NCBI GenBank assembly: GCA_029891345.1 | Contig: CM057002.1 | Location: 16,134,295-16,198,294, forward strand | DNA from: Dryococelus australis | Taxonomy: Eukaryota > Arthropoda > Insecta > Phasmatodea > Phasmatidae | Direction: 5' to 3' | DNA length: 64,000 nt | In this document: positions 10,431 through 19,920 of the stretch, in pieces | How positions within the stretch are numbered: position 1 is the first letter of the stretch | How the letters are laid out: each line of letters opens with the position of its first letter | Notes under the pieces: generated by a model | Told to the model about the DNA's origin: nothing | The model's database searches: none | Seen by the model: the letters and a program-made list of their open reading frames with translations, nothing else | Translations under genes and position numbers: made by a program

Positions 10431-10577
10431 CCCTTAAAGTTTCGATATCGATCCCGATGCGTTGGGAGGATCAGTATTAGCAGTTTATCAGCCTAAAATT
10501 CTCGCTACTGGGTAAGCACTAGTGTCTCATATGTACCAGGTTTTCTATATTTTATACGTTAAAAAACATGATGTCTA

Positions 10578-11225
10578 TTATTCAAGAACGAAAGTTTTCC
10601 GCGTGTAACATTTTACGCCCAAATTATGAAGTGGGGAGGGTTATGGGGGGGGGGTTGATAGTGCCCCAGAAAGTGCCCCATGCGGAAGGGAGTGAGTTAT
10701 GTTTGCTGACCGCTCCCCCTCCTTTATTTCCGGCGGAGGTGTTATGTGATCCAGGCTTTAGGTTCGTGTATACCATAAAAGTTGGGTTCGGATGTACCAT
10801 AAATATCGTGTGGAGAGCTGGAACCAAATGTTTGCACACCTTGGACCTTCTTCCTCTGCCCCCCCCCCCCCCCAATTACCCATTTTCGCAACACCCAACC
10901 GCCCTAGGAGGAAATGCAAAGACCGGAGGGGTTAGTTTTTCTTCTTTTCGGCCTGGAAGGCGCATTTTGCGATCAATTTTCGTGGGATTTGGGGGAGGGT
11001 TTGCCTTCCTATGCCCCACCCTCCCCCAATGGGAAGTTAGGCCCTTCGAACCTTAAAATTTTCCCCCTACCCCCTTTTGCCCCTCCGTAAAGTGCTACAT
11101 GGCTCATTTTTGAAATAGTATTTTTTGTTGAAATTTGGTACTGTACTTTCTTTTCAAAATTTCTATCCCCGATGAAATAGGTTAGCCCCTTTAGGTTATT
11201 TCCCCTACCATAATTGGGTACCATA
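10578..11225 (-). repeat. Family I G/C-run repeat, reverse orientation
   Basis: The left edge (TTCAAGAACGAAAGTTTTCC, then TTTTACGCCCAAAT) is the reverse complement of the repeat ends at 51025-51070 and 51408-51447. The body holds runs of C and G with words like GTGCCCCA, CCCTCC and TGCGCCTTCC in both orientations. The 162-codon ORF at 10568-11056 is Pro/Gly-rich and arises from these runs; I do not regard it as a gene. A 15-base C run is at 10859-10873. Confidence 0.6.
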
Positions 11226-11950
11226 ATAAGTCAGCCGGGTCCATTTTTCCCCTAATTTCTGTATTTAGCACGATAATTTCCACATTCATACCATAGTGGC
11301 ATATGCGCCTCCACAGCTTTCCAATAAGCTACCGTAGGTTTATGTCGGCCCGATATACCGCCCGCAGTTATTGAATATACCATAAATGTACTATAATTTT
11401 AACGTTATACCAGTTGAAATAGCAGGTCGGGATGTACGACAACACTGTACCATAAATTGTATTTGTACAATTACCTACTTAGCCCGCAGATTCCGCCGCC
11501 AAGTCCTCTGGCATTAATCATAAATCAAATATAAAATAACTTCGTTACTAAGTAAAATCTTTCTCATTTATTATTCGTGTATTTTATAATTTTCATTAAA
11601 CGTTACCTCTTGGAACACTGCGCACCTAGCGGCGGTAATTTTCCCTATTCCAAACCTTCCCATAAGCAACCACGTTTTGTTCCTAACCTTAGTATAACCG
11701 ACTCGTGTCTCAACGTTATTCTAAGTGCACTACCTTTAAGAGGCTCGGCAATGCACGGACTTAGAGGGGGGGGGGGGAGCACCGCCACGACCCTTCCCTT
11801 TTTTCTGGGAAACATGCGTGGAGTGCACTGCACCCGACTGTACGATCTGAATATCTCGTTAAATAAAAGTAACTCAGACACCATGTGAATTGTCAGAAAG
11901 GTGCGATTTATGCTGTCTATGAAAGAAGAATGTGTATATTTTGCAATATT
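11226..11950. other. Intergenic, with a G12 run
   Basis: Contains several CATACCATA or TACCATAA strings at 11290-11460 and a G12 run at 11766-11777. The 103-codon ORF at 11577-11888 contains the Gly run and has no known domain. Confidence 0.4.
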
Positions 11951-12431
11951 ATAAAATATTTTACTAAAATATTCTTTTTAAATGTAATATTAAAATGGTT
12001 TGTATTTTTAATAAAATTTAACCACATTTCCATTCTGGATACTTCAGAAAGCTGAATTTGCAACAAAAAAAAAATCTTCGTCGTGGGATATCGCCATAAT
12101 GTTTACTATGATTGTGTGCAAGAAAATTGTATTAATAATGTAGGAAATCATTTTTATCATTGATTTTATGTGCGTTCACTAGTCACAAGCATTTATGGCT
12201 GGAATTGGCGTAAATAAAGTTAATTATATAATTGATATGATACATTATTACTATGATTTTATTACACATGATCATACTAAATATTATGACGATCTTTTTT
12301 TATGAATGTTTTCTTGTAAATTCTGCTTTCCGAAGCATCCAAAACGGAAATGTGCTTAAATTTTGTTAAAAATGCGGACTCTATCGATCGATTAATTTTG
12401 TACATTTAAAAGGTATATTTTACTATAAAAA
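11951..12431. mobile_element. Fold-back element with long imperfect terminal inverted repeats
   Basis: Left arm words ATATTTTACTA, TAAATTTAACCACATTTCC, GGATACTTCAGAAAGC, TGAATTTGCAA are mirrored on the right by TTGTAAATTC, GCTTTCCGAAGCATCC, GGAAATGTGCTTAAATTTT and TATATTTTACTA. Arms reach roughly 110 bp with gaps; total about 480 bp. It is very AT-rich and has no ORF. The superfamily is not clear. Confidence 0.7.
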
Positions 12432-12583
12432 AACTTGTAATGTTGCAAAATACATACATTATTTCAAATACAGCATAAATTACTCTTTTCTGGCAATTTT
12501 TATGGTGTCTGTACTAATCTTTTATGAGTTCTTCGCATTTTACAGTCGGGTGTAGTGCTCCATAGGCAGTTGCTTTACTTCAA

Positions 12584-12687
12584 CCTTAACATCGTGGTCT
12601 TGAAAGCCTAGGTGAGTATGGAGCAGTCCCAGAATGCAAGGACGGGGAAGATCCCCGAGAAAACCCGTCGGCCAGCGGCATGGCCTA
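12584..12687 (-). mobile_element. SINE-alpha fragment (3' body)
   Basis: On the minus strand it contains GCCGCTGGCCGACGGGTTTT, CTCGGGGATCTTCCCCGTCC, TGCATTCTGGGACTGCTCCA and CTCACCTAGGCTTTCAAGAC. The tRNA-like head is missing. Confidence 0.7.
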
Positions 12688-12822
12688 CATGTACAGTATA
12701 TGTTTGTGCGTGTAATGGGCACTCGTGCGAAGTCAATAGCGTATATGATGATAAATTTAGATAGGCTGGATAAAATGTTTGCCCGGCTTGCTTGGTGTGT
12801 GTACAGTGTTATTCTGCTTCAC

Positions 12823-13070
12823 TGATATAGGCTGTACACGGTAAAGTGACCACTTATTGAGGCAGTGTCATCAGACATAATAATAATTAAAAACATTTAA
12901 TTTTGGCCCAGGACTTTTGGTTTTGAGTATGGTTAAATGTATACGCTGTGTTTATCATGCACGTAGCAGTGTTAACACTAACAAGTAGCGGAAGAATATA
13001 AATTGGCTGAAAGAAAAAAGTATCAATGGCTTCAAAAGTGCTCACTTTACCATGAACTGCTTATAGCATA
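12823..13070 (+). mobile_element. Family B MITE (short form, shared TIR)
   Basis: Left end ATATAGGCTGTACACGGTAA and right end AAAAGTGCTCACTTTACCAT then GAAC are the inverted repeat shared by families A and B. The interior (AATTGGCTGAAAGAAAAAAG) matches the copies at 14754 and 19405. About 245 bp, with no coding capacity. Confidence 0.8.
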
Positions 13071-13500
13071 TTTGTTCGGCCACCAGTGAAGAAATGTGGT
13101 ATTTGTAGGTTTCACTCCAGAAAGTACGTCAGGGAAAATGGTAGGACTCTGCCTGGAAAACGGGAAAGTCAGGTAATTCCAAAATTGAGTTTCAGTGGAC
13201 ACCTTGTCACGCTTTATACCGTAAACAGCCTACTAGGGCCGCATTAATGAGGAAGTAACGTTGTTATATGCAGAATTTGCAGTTGGAAAGTAAATTTTCA
13301 CATTCTTCGATTTCACCATCAGTTGATGAGTTTGAATCAGACGAAAATGAAAATAAATTATAGCCACCCCTGTTTACAACACGTTTAAGCCTATCGTTGC
13401 CACGCCACGCAAAGCGGACGCCATTGTTCCTGCTGAAAACTTATGACGAGTTTTTCACCTGGTTCCTTTGTTGAGCGCTACTGGAGTGCGAATTTGAACT
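13071..13500. other. Spacer, nothing recognised
   Basis: No repeat match and no ORF with a domain. The string ACGCCACGCAAAGCGGACG near 13400 starts a CpG-richer patch. Confidence 0.4.
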
Positions 13501-13504
13501 GATG

Positions 13505-13860
13505 GCGTTTCTTTTGGCATGCTACTAGTCAGTGTTGCCAGTACCAAGTGTTGCTGGGGGGGGGGGGGTTATAGCTCTCACCTAGCCGGGGGGGGGGGAG
13601 GAGTCCGAGCAGGTGCAATGACGCGTGTTGTTGGCGCCCCACGGAGGATCGATAGCCGCTGCGGCTCCGCGGCCTGTCTCCCCCGCGTGACGTCACGTCG
13701 TCTTGGCTTGCCCAACACTAACACTGCTTCATCTCCTCTCCTGTGTGCAGTCGCCGCGATTTTCCCACTGTGACAGCGGGTTGCATGTCGCTGCCGCGTA
13801 GTCAATGTGCACTCTTGACACTACAGCTGATAATGTAGACCGAGGCCGCCGCGATGACAC
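13505..13860. promoter_or_regulatory. CpG-rich patch with a palindromic CRE
   Basis: GC- and CpG-rich sequence in an AT-rich setting. It holds two G runs near 13556 and 13589, and CGTGACGTCACG at 13686-13697, a perfect palindrome with the CREB/ATF core TGACGTCA. A pyrimidine-rich run ending in GTGTGCAG at about 13750 would fit a 3' splice site, but no exon can be supported. The ORF at 13519-13773 reads across the G runs and is not convincing. It could be a promoter or just a GC-rich repeat. Confidence 0.35.
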
Positions 13861-14594
13861 GGGAAGCAGAACTGCTTCACTAAAAACAAGTTCATCTATT
13901 GAAGAGGTTGCATTACCTTCGCACGAGTTCCGATCGCAATTGTTTCTCCTTCAAAGTGAACGGTTTTCACAAGTAGTTCCGAGCGACTTACCTTCTCTGC
14001 TGCGCTCCTATTGGCTGCTTCGAAGTAAACAAGCAGTGTAAAAAATATTGTTGAATTTGGCGGGAATTCGTGCACTTGTTGAATTAACTTAAGTTTAAGG
14101 TTGAATGTACTAATACAGTAAAAGTGTAGGTTTCATAACCATTATAAAGGTCAATAGTAATAAATGTTGGACGTTATTATAATGAAATATCATACATTTT
14201 AAGTTCCAAGTTTGTTGAGGTTAGAATTTCCCATTCTGCTTTGGGCGTGTAACCGCGAAAACACGTTATTTTTTTTAACATGTTCAGACATGGCTACCGA
14301 ATGTACTTTGGCCGAATGTGTTTAACAGCACTCGTATAACCACGGCCTTCATTTCTCACAATCTTAGCGGGGAATGTGTAAAACTAATATTTAGTTTTAA
14401 TTAGCAGTGATGTAGACTTCAAGTTTATTATAAATATTGAGCTGCACAATTAGTTTAGTATGTTTCCCAGAATAATGTGTTGTAAATATACACTATTGTA
14501 ACTGTAGGTTACAAGAATATGTTTGCAACTAGTTTCTAAAGAACTGTTTGTAATAAGCACATACATATATGTACATGTTACTGTGTGAGGTACA
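13861..14594. other. Intergenic, nothing recognised
   Basis: AT-rich. The 78-codon ORF at 13805-14041 has no recognisable domain. A CCTATTGGCTG (inverted CCAAT) lies at about 14008. Confidence 0.45.
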
Positions 14595-15175
14595 TTGGCC
14601 TCTCTAGCTACGCTAAACCAGTCTCCGTACCCCAACATTGAACTGCTTCTCTGCCAATACGATTATCATAAAATGACAAATAGAATTCGAGGTTAAAACA
14701 CCGTTTATCTATTGAAAAATAGAGTACTTTGAGATGTTTGTATACCAATTTGTATAGGCTATTCATGGTAAAGTGAGCACGTTTCGATGCCCTCTCATTT
14801 GGAATAATAGTCAGTAAATATATTTTATCTTAGCATTAGACGTTAACTTTCGAGCCCGGTGAAATATATACACTGTATTTGTTACATACATGGCAATATT
14901 TATTTTAAAATGTAGTGGAGGGATAAAAAATTGCTGAAAGGGTAAAATGACAAGGGTCTCAAAAGTTCTCACTTTATCGTGAACAATTTATAATGCACTA
15001 AACTTAAATTGGTCAAAGTATTTTGTTCATATAAAAGTGCTCGTCTTTTGAAAATAAATATATAAACAGACACGTTCATCAGTGTTGACAACGCGACTTT
15101 GACAGTCGTATTTTTGTGGGGCAGGTCAGTGTTGGGTACATGCGCAGAAGACGAAATATCGGCCTACCTCATCTT
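14595..15175 (+). repeat. Family J repeat, split by a family B MITE
   Basis: The left part (14595-14753: GCTACGCTAAACCAGTCTCCG, CCAACATTGAACTGCTT, ACTTTGAGATGTTTGTATA, CCAATTTGTA) and right part (14993-15175: AAATTGGTCAAAGTATTTT, AGTGTTGGGTACATGCGCAG, AAGACGAA) are continuous in the copy at 25075-25410. About 340 bp without the insert. The class is unknown and no TIR is evident. Confidence 0.7.
14754..14992 (+). mobile_element. Family B MITE inserted in family J
   Basis: Left end TATAGGCTATTCATGGTAAA, right end TTCTCACTTTATCGTGAACA and then ATTTATA. The interior CATTTGGAATAATAGTCA, GACGTTAACTTTCGAG and ACATGGCAATATTTATTTTA matches the copy at 19405. The undisturbed family J copy at 25075 gives the empty site. 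The flanking TA is compatible with TA-targeted insertion. Confidence 0.85.
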
Positions 15176-15208
15176 TAGTCTGTGGTCGCTGTAGAGCCCA
15201 TATCTTAA

Positions 15209-15252
15209 ATAGCGGGGCGAACAGTCTAGCCGCTAAACCACCGCGGCCCCTG
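15209..15252 (-). mobile_element. SINE-alpha head fragment
   Basis: Minus strand GGGGCCGCGGTGGTTTAGCG followed by GCTAGACTGTTCGCC. This is the first 40 or so bases of SINE-alpha, including the A-box region; the rest is absent. Confidence 0.6.
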
Positions 15253-15451
15253 AGCAGGATGATGAAAACACTGATTGTCGATCACTTTTACAACATGAAA
15301 CTCCGTTTTCATTGAGCGTTGTGACGACGTGGGCATACTAGCTTATAACGACAGATTAACGCGACAGAACAAATTGCAATTTTAAAACGTGGGTTACTGT
15401 GAAGCTTATTTCAAAATTTTACGTCAGGAATTTCGGCATTAAGGTGTTATT

Positions 15452-15866
15452 TCACGATTATTTCGTATTTCATTATCTGAAATAGATTTATATAAGGACC
15501 ACATAAGTGTAAATATTTGTATTCAGATTTCAAAATGTAACACTGAAAAGTAGAACTTTTCGGAATGTGTCGACAAAAACATCAATACCTATTTGAAAAT
15601 AGAGTTAGGAAGCCAGTACCCGAGTACCAATTGTTAAACATTCTTGATACTTAATTAATATGTTGTGTATATGATCGTGTGGTATGTGATTTAGTTCGCA
15701 AAGTTAACTAGAAGCTTAGAAACGGGCTCCCATATTACGAAATGTTCTACTTTTGGTGCTATATTTTGAATACTATAATCATTTGACCAGAAATATTAAC
15801 ATTTATGTGGTCCTTATATAAATGAATATATTTCAGATAGTGAAATAAATAATTATCGTAAGAATG
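15452..15866. mobile_element. Fold-back MITE with about 120-bp arms
   Basis: Left arm: ACGATTATTTCGTATTTCA, TTATCTGAAATAGATTTATA, TAAGGACCACATAAGTGTAA, AAAGTAGAACTTTTCGG. Right arm, inverted: CGAAATGTTCTACTTTTGG, TTTATGTGGTCCTTATATAA, ATATTTCAGATAGTGAAAT, AATAATTATCGT. Total about 415 bp with a roughly 190-bp spacer. No coding capacity. The RNA would fold into a long imperfect hairpin, a known source of small RNAs for such elements. Confidence 0.8.
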
Positions 15867-16025
15867 ACTCAGGAAACTGAACGACTGAGGAATTTAGAAT
15901 ATTAATATTGGCTGTGCACCTGACACAATACTGTGCTGTGCTAGCACGTGAGTTAATTTGGGAATGATTATTGTAACGCAAATAAATATTTTTACTTGAA
16001 AGTAAACAAAATAAGAGTAGATTTA

Positions 16026-16430
16026 TGCAGTGTTGCTAGTGATAGCAGATATGAGAACGACGTAACCCTGTGCAGTGTTGCTAGTGATAGCAGATATGAG
16101 AACGACGTAACCCTGTGCAGTGTTGCTAGTGATAGCAGATATGAGAACGACGTAACCCTGTGCAGTGTTGCTAGTGATAGCAGATATGAGAACGACGTAA
16201 CCCTGTGCAGTGTTGCTAGTGATAGCAGATATGAGAACGACGTAACCCTGTGCAGTGTTGCTAGTGATAGCAGATATGAGAACGACGTAACCCTGTGCAG
16301 TGTTGCTAGTGACAGCAGATATGAGAACGACGTAACCCTGTGCAGTGTTGCTAGTGACAGCAGATATGAGAACGACGTAACCCTGTGCAGTGTTGCTAGT
16401 GATAGCAGATATGAGAACGACGTAACCCTG
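16026..16430 (+). repeat. Minisatellite, nine units of 45 bp
   Basis: Nine head-to-tail copies of a 45-bp unit starting TGCAGTGTTGCTAGTGATAG and ending CGACGTAACCCTG. The only variation seen is T to C in units 7 and 8 (16296-16385), giving GACAGC. Because 45 is a multiple of three and the unit lacks stops in three frames, it yields ORFs of 151-167 codons on both strands (for example 15996-16499, a 15-residue repeat CSVASDSRYENDVTL). The open frames are thus expected from the arithmetic and are not by themselves evidence of a protein. Confidence 0.98.
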
Positions 16431-16984
16431 TCGGCGGAAGTGGACAACTTTGAAAATCCCGTGGTGTATATAGGAATAAGTGATCGCCATGGCCAATGAT
16501 TTCTGTCGTTCTTTGAATGATATAACTAGTTCGAAACCGCGTGGATAATTAACCCCCCCACGTTCGATTACTCCATTCTTCGCGGACTGTCTGATTTATT
16601 CTAGGAATATTCGAGTTTCCTCTTCCTTGTGACGTTATTCAAGTGATATCTTCTCACCCCTCCATTAAATAATTGGATCGATGACGTGCTCAGGTTAAAT
16701 GGGTGTCTTGTTGGCCGGAAAAGTGTCGATGGTAAGGGGGGGGGGGGGGAGATTCATCGATCACACGAACTCTTGACCTGCAGTTGACGTTATTAACAAT
16801 CCAAAGGCCGGTCCGATTGTTAGCGACACGACGCCAGGAAGGTAAATAAACAAGAACAGCGCCGGGCGTTCGCCAACATTTTCGACTAGCGGCGAAAATA
16901 TCGAGGCCTTGACGCTCGTGCGAGGAAGATGAGGTGGAACGGTCTGGCTGCTATGACGTCACTGATGTCGTAACCTTAGACTAA
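16431..16984. other. Spacer with a G14 run and a CRE
   Basis: G14 at 16736-16749. A CpG-richer patch runs from about 16850, and TGACGTCA is at 16954-16961. No coding pattern. Confidence 0.45.
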
Positions 16985-17150
16985 AACGAGTCTGCGTGTC
17001 CCAACATTGAACTGCTTTCCTGCCAGCACGACTAGCAAAAACGGCATATGTAATGCAGCTTGGTTAAGTTCGAATTGGTGAAAGTATTTGATTCGTAAAA
17101 AAGAGATTGTCTTTTGGAAATTTAAGATATATACAAACACGTTCATCTCT
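16985..17150 (+). repeat. Family J fragment
   Basis: Matches the copies at 14595 and 25075: GTGTCCCAACATTGAACTGC, TGCAGCTTGGTTAAGTTCGA, TTGGTGAAAGTATTTGATTC, GATTGTCTTTTGGAAAT, AAACACGTTCATC. The right third is missing. Confidence 0.65.
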
Positions 17151-17816
17151 ATTAATATAACCTGCTTCCTGGAAAGATAATAAATCTTAATAATTCAATA
17201 GAAAATTACTGAAAAAAAAATTTTTTTATTTGCCTTGATAACACAGCTTGAGAGTATTATTTCTCCCATCTAGTTTTTTTTTTTATAACTATAAAATTGG
17301 ATTTAAACAACCGAATTGTTTTAACATGTATTTCGCTATACCCTAATCTCACTGACTCCAAACCAGGCAAGTCGCGAACTTCATTTGGGGAATGAATGTT
17401 AAACGGAATTGCTTCTCCTTGCGTCAATTTTAAAAATAACTATTTCAAACAAAAAAATACGTTGGCACGATGTTTTCAGAGAATATTGCTACACAAAATT
17501 GTTTTTGAAAAAAAAAAAATTTATACACTTTAAACAAAAATATTGACATAATATTTTTAAATAGGTGCAATGAGAAAGAGTTTCATTTAACATTGATTCC
17601 CCATCTGAAGTTCTCGGCTGCCGGCTTGGTAGGCAGGCCCGTTAACTTCACGGTACTTGAAAGCAATGTCATCAGTTTGGAGTGTACAGCGCCAGCACTG
17701 TCACGTGATTTCCCTCCCTCCAGTGGCGAAAGCTTTCCCCTACACTGCCTTCTCTATCTTCTCTCCTTCCTACACAGCTGCGCGAAGATTATCTTCTCAT
17801 TTGAACTTTACTATAG
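17151..17816. other. AT-rich spacer, nothing recognised
   Basis: Several A or T runs (for example 17211-17226 and 17503-17519). The 86-codon ORF at 17593-17853 has no recognisable domain. Confidence 0.45.
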
Positions 17817-17828
17817 TTTATTGCTGTT

Positions 17829-18093
17829 GGGGCCGCGGTGGTTTGGTGGTTAGACTACTCGCCTTCCACCACTGCGAACCGGGTTCGATTCCTGGCGGGA
17901 TCGCTGTCGGATTTTCGCACGTGGGACTCGTGCGGGACGATACCCCTAGTCTGCTGGTTTTCTCGGGGATCTCTCGCGTTTGCCCTCCCTTCATTCCGAC
18001 GCTGCTCCAAGTTCAATTCGCTTCGTCCTCATCGGCTCTCAAGACGTCAATGTTAAGATCCGTCCAAATATCGTCACTCACTCACACACACAC
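17829..18093 (+). mobile_element. SINE-alpha, complete copy with target duplications
   Basis: Begins GGGGCCGCGGTGG. The A-box region (TGGTTTGGTGGTTAGAC) and B box (GGTTCGATTCC) have polymerase III spacing. The conserved body has TCGGATTTTCGCACGTGGGA, GTTTTCTCGGGGATCTC, CATTCCGACGCTGCTCCA and ATCGGCTCTCAAGACGTC, and the tail is a CTCACTCACACAC stretch. It is flanked by TTTATTGCTGTT (17817-17828) and TTTATTGTAGTT (18094-18105), a 12-bp target duplication with two mismatches. This is the reference copy for the family. The ORFs across it have no meaning. Confidence 0.92.
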
Positions 18094-18191
18094 TTTATTG
18101 TAGTTATATCTGTAGCGGTGACAATACAAATATTTCTGTAGTTCTTCAGTTGAAGGAACTACAATATGTGTTGTGTAGGAGGAACACAATG

Positions 18192-19310
18192 TTCTGGGCG
18201 GCGTTCTAAAACGTTACTCCGAGGGTAAAATAAAGTAACAGAGAGTAACAGCTGAGGGAAGTAATAGTAGGCGTGGTTTTGGAACGAGCGTAATGTAAAT
18301 ATTAATAGCATGCTGTGTTTACAAATTTATACCGATTAATCAACTGACGTAAATTTCAAAAGATATCTATCACTTTCCCCGATTAATTTCTTTTCTTAAA
18401 AAAAAATAGTAATTTACATAAAATGCATAAACAGCTTCACTTGCCATTACTTAATTGTAAACATTACGTCTAAAAATGCAACAATTGTACGATTAAACTT
18501 TTAAATAAAAAATACGAATTTTACCATTCGTCATTTATAACTATCCCGTGTATGCCTGTAACCTGAATATCCACGTTTCCTTTCAGTTTGTTTAATTCTA
18601 CTAAATTTCCCGCCATCTTCAGTTTAGCCTTCGTTATACCGAAATCACATAGCCACGACGCGCACGACACGACGGCCAACAGCCAATGAAATACAAGATA
18701 GATCGTCGTGTCCGACCGATTCTGTCGCACGACCAGCAATTTTGGATTAGAAATGATTTCTATTCTTTTTCGTGTCGTGCGGCACGATGCACAGAATGTA
18801 CAACATTGCAAAACGAAATTGTATTGCAAGCTTTCCCTTCAATGATAAATACGCAGCTTGAAAGAAATATAAATTGAAAATTACTGTATCTAACGCTTAA
18901 AAATAATAATTTTACCTTTGTGTGCATTAGCTATATCAATTTGTCACCATTATGTATTACAAATTTCCCTCGTGTCCACCGCCTTTGAAACTAACGTAGC
19001 TTACCAGCGCCTTCTGAATAGTTAGGTTAAATGCCGAGAGCGTGGTGTCGGTCGTGCTGTAAATTCAAGTAGTCACATTGAAATGTGTCGTGGTTGCGTT
19101 TTTGGCCGTGTCGTGCTATGTTGGTCAGGGCTGTGTGATTCCGGGATTATTCGCGGAATAGTGCGTGTAAAAGTTTATGCTCGCTCAGAGTTATTACTCT
19201 GCAGTTTTGGGACACCGCCAAGAGAATGTAAAACAATTACTCGAAGTGTTTTGGGACAGCCAAATAGAAAAGTTTACTCGCAGAGTAACGTTTTGGAACG
19301 CCGCCCTGTT
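18192..19310. mobile_element. 1.1-kb TIR element, probably non-autonomous
   Basis: Left end GTTCTGGGCGGCGTTCTAAA then ACGTTACTC; right end GAGTAACG followed by TTTTGGAACGCCGCCCTG, an inverted pair of about 30-45 bp. Subterminal words related to AGTAAC and GTTACTC repeat at both ends (18228-18260 and 19190-19285). Inside are CACGACGCGCACGACACGAC (from 18653) and inverted TCGTGTCGTGCGG (18768), plus GTCGGTCGTGCTG and GCCGTGTCGTGC further on. The 102-codon minus-strand ORF at 18521-18829 has no recognised transposase motif. The superfamily is not identified. Confidence 0.65.
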
Positions 19311-19404
19311 GTATACACGGTATTCATATGTGCATATGCAATCACAGACAAGACCACGGCATACAATTTTGTTGCAATTGCTATTTACGTTAGCAGTGTT
19401 TATA

Positions 19405-19632
19405 TGGTCACGGTAAAGTGAGCACTTTTGAAAGCCCTCTCATTTGGAATAATAGTCAATAAATATGTTACTATAGCCATAGACGTTAACTTCCGAGTGC
19501 GGTGGAATACATTCACTGTATTTGTTACTTACATGGCAATATTAATTTTAAAATGTGGGCTGAAGGATAAAAAATTGCTGAAAGGAAAAAGTAACTAGGA
19601 CTCGAAAGTGCTCACTTTACCGTGAACAACAT
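19405..19632 (+). mobile_element. Family B MITE
   Basis: Left TCACGGTAAAGTGAGCACTT and right AAGTGCTCACTTTACCGTGA form a perfect or near-perfect inverted repeat. The interior matches 14754 (CCTCTCATTTGGAATAATAG, TAGACGTTAACTTCCGAG, ACTTACATGGCAATATTAAT). Best preserved TIR of the family in this window, so probably among the younger copies. Confidence 0.88.
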
Positions 19633-19730
19633 ATAATCTGATTGCTGCTCAAGTCTACGTGAGTTGTGAGTACAGACATTTGGTTCCTACAGCAATACAT
19701 ACTGTATGTTATTGCTCAGCGCATCATGTC

Positions 19731-19920
19731 TAGGGACCGGAACATTTCGCGGATGTATTTGGGGGACGAGCTATACTTCAAACACTGGTATATTTTGAGT
19801 TACTTTTGCGATTGGCTCATAGTTTATTAGACACGGCGAGGACGATTGTGGACCAATAGAATACATGAAACTGGCTTCTCACTGGGGCGAACACAGGACT
19901 GCGGACATAGCATATACACT
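19731..19920 (+). mobile_element. Family C-like hAT MITE, 3' end lost
   Basis: Starts TAGGGACCGGAACATTTCGC and contains CTTTTGCGATTGGCTCATAG, TAGACACGGCGAGGACGAT, GACCAATAGAA and ACACAGGACTGCGG, which align with the inner copy at 7760. The right TIR is not found. Confidence 0.55.

Noticed and set aside
10568-11056. 162-codon Pro/Gly-rich ORF as a secreted or cuticular protein
   Set aside because: It is produced by C and G runs of family I and matches the inverted copies at 50555-51447 at DNA level.
16026-16430. CRISPR array
   Set aside because: Units are contiguous with no spacers, and the setting is eukaryotic.
15996-16499. 167-codon plus-strand and 151/157-codon minus-strand ORFs over the minisatellite as repeat proteins
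   Set aside because: A 45-bp unit without stops yields open frames on both strands by arithmetic; no flanking coding evidence.
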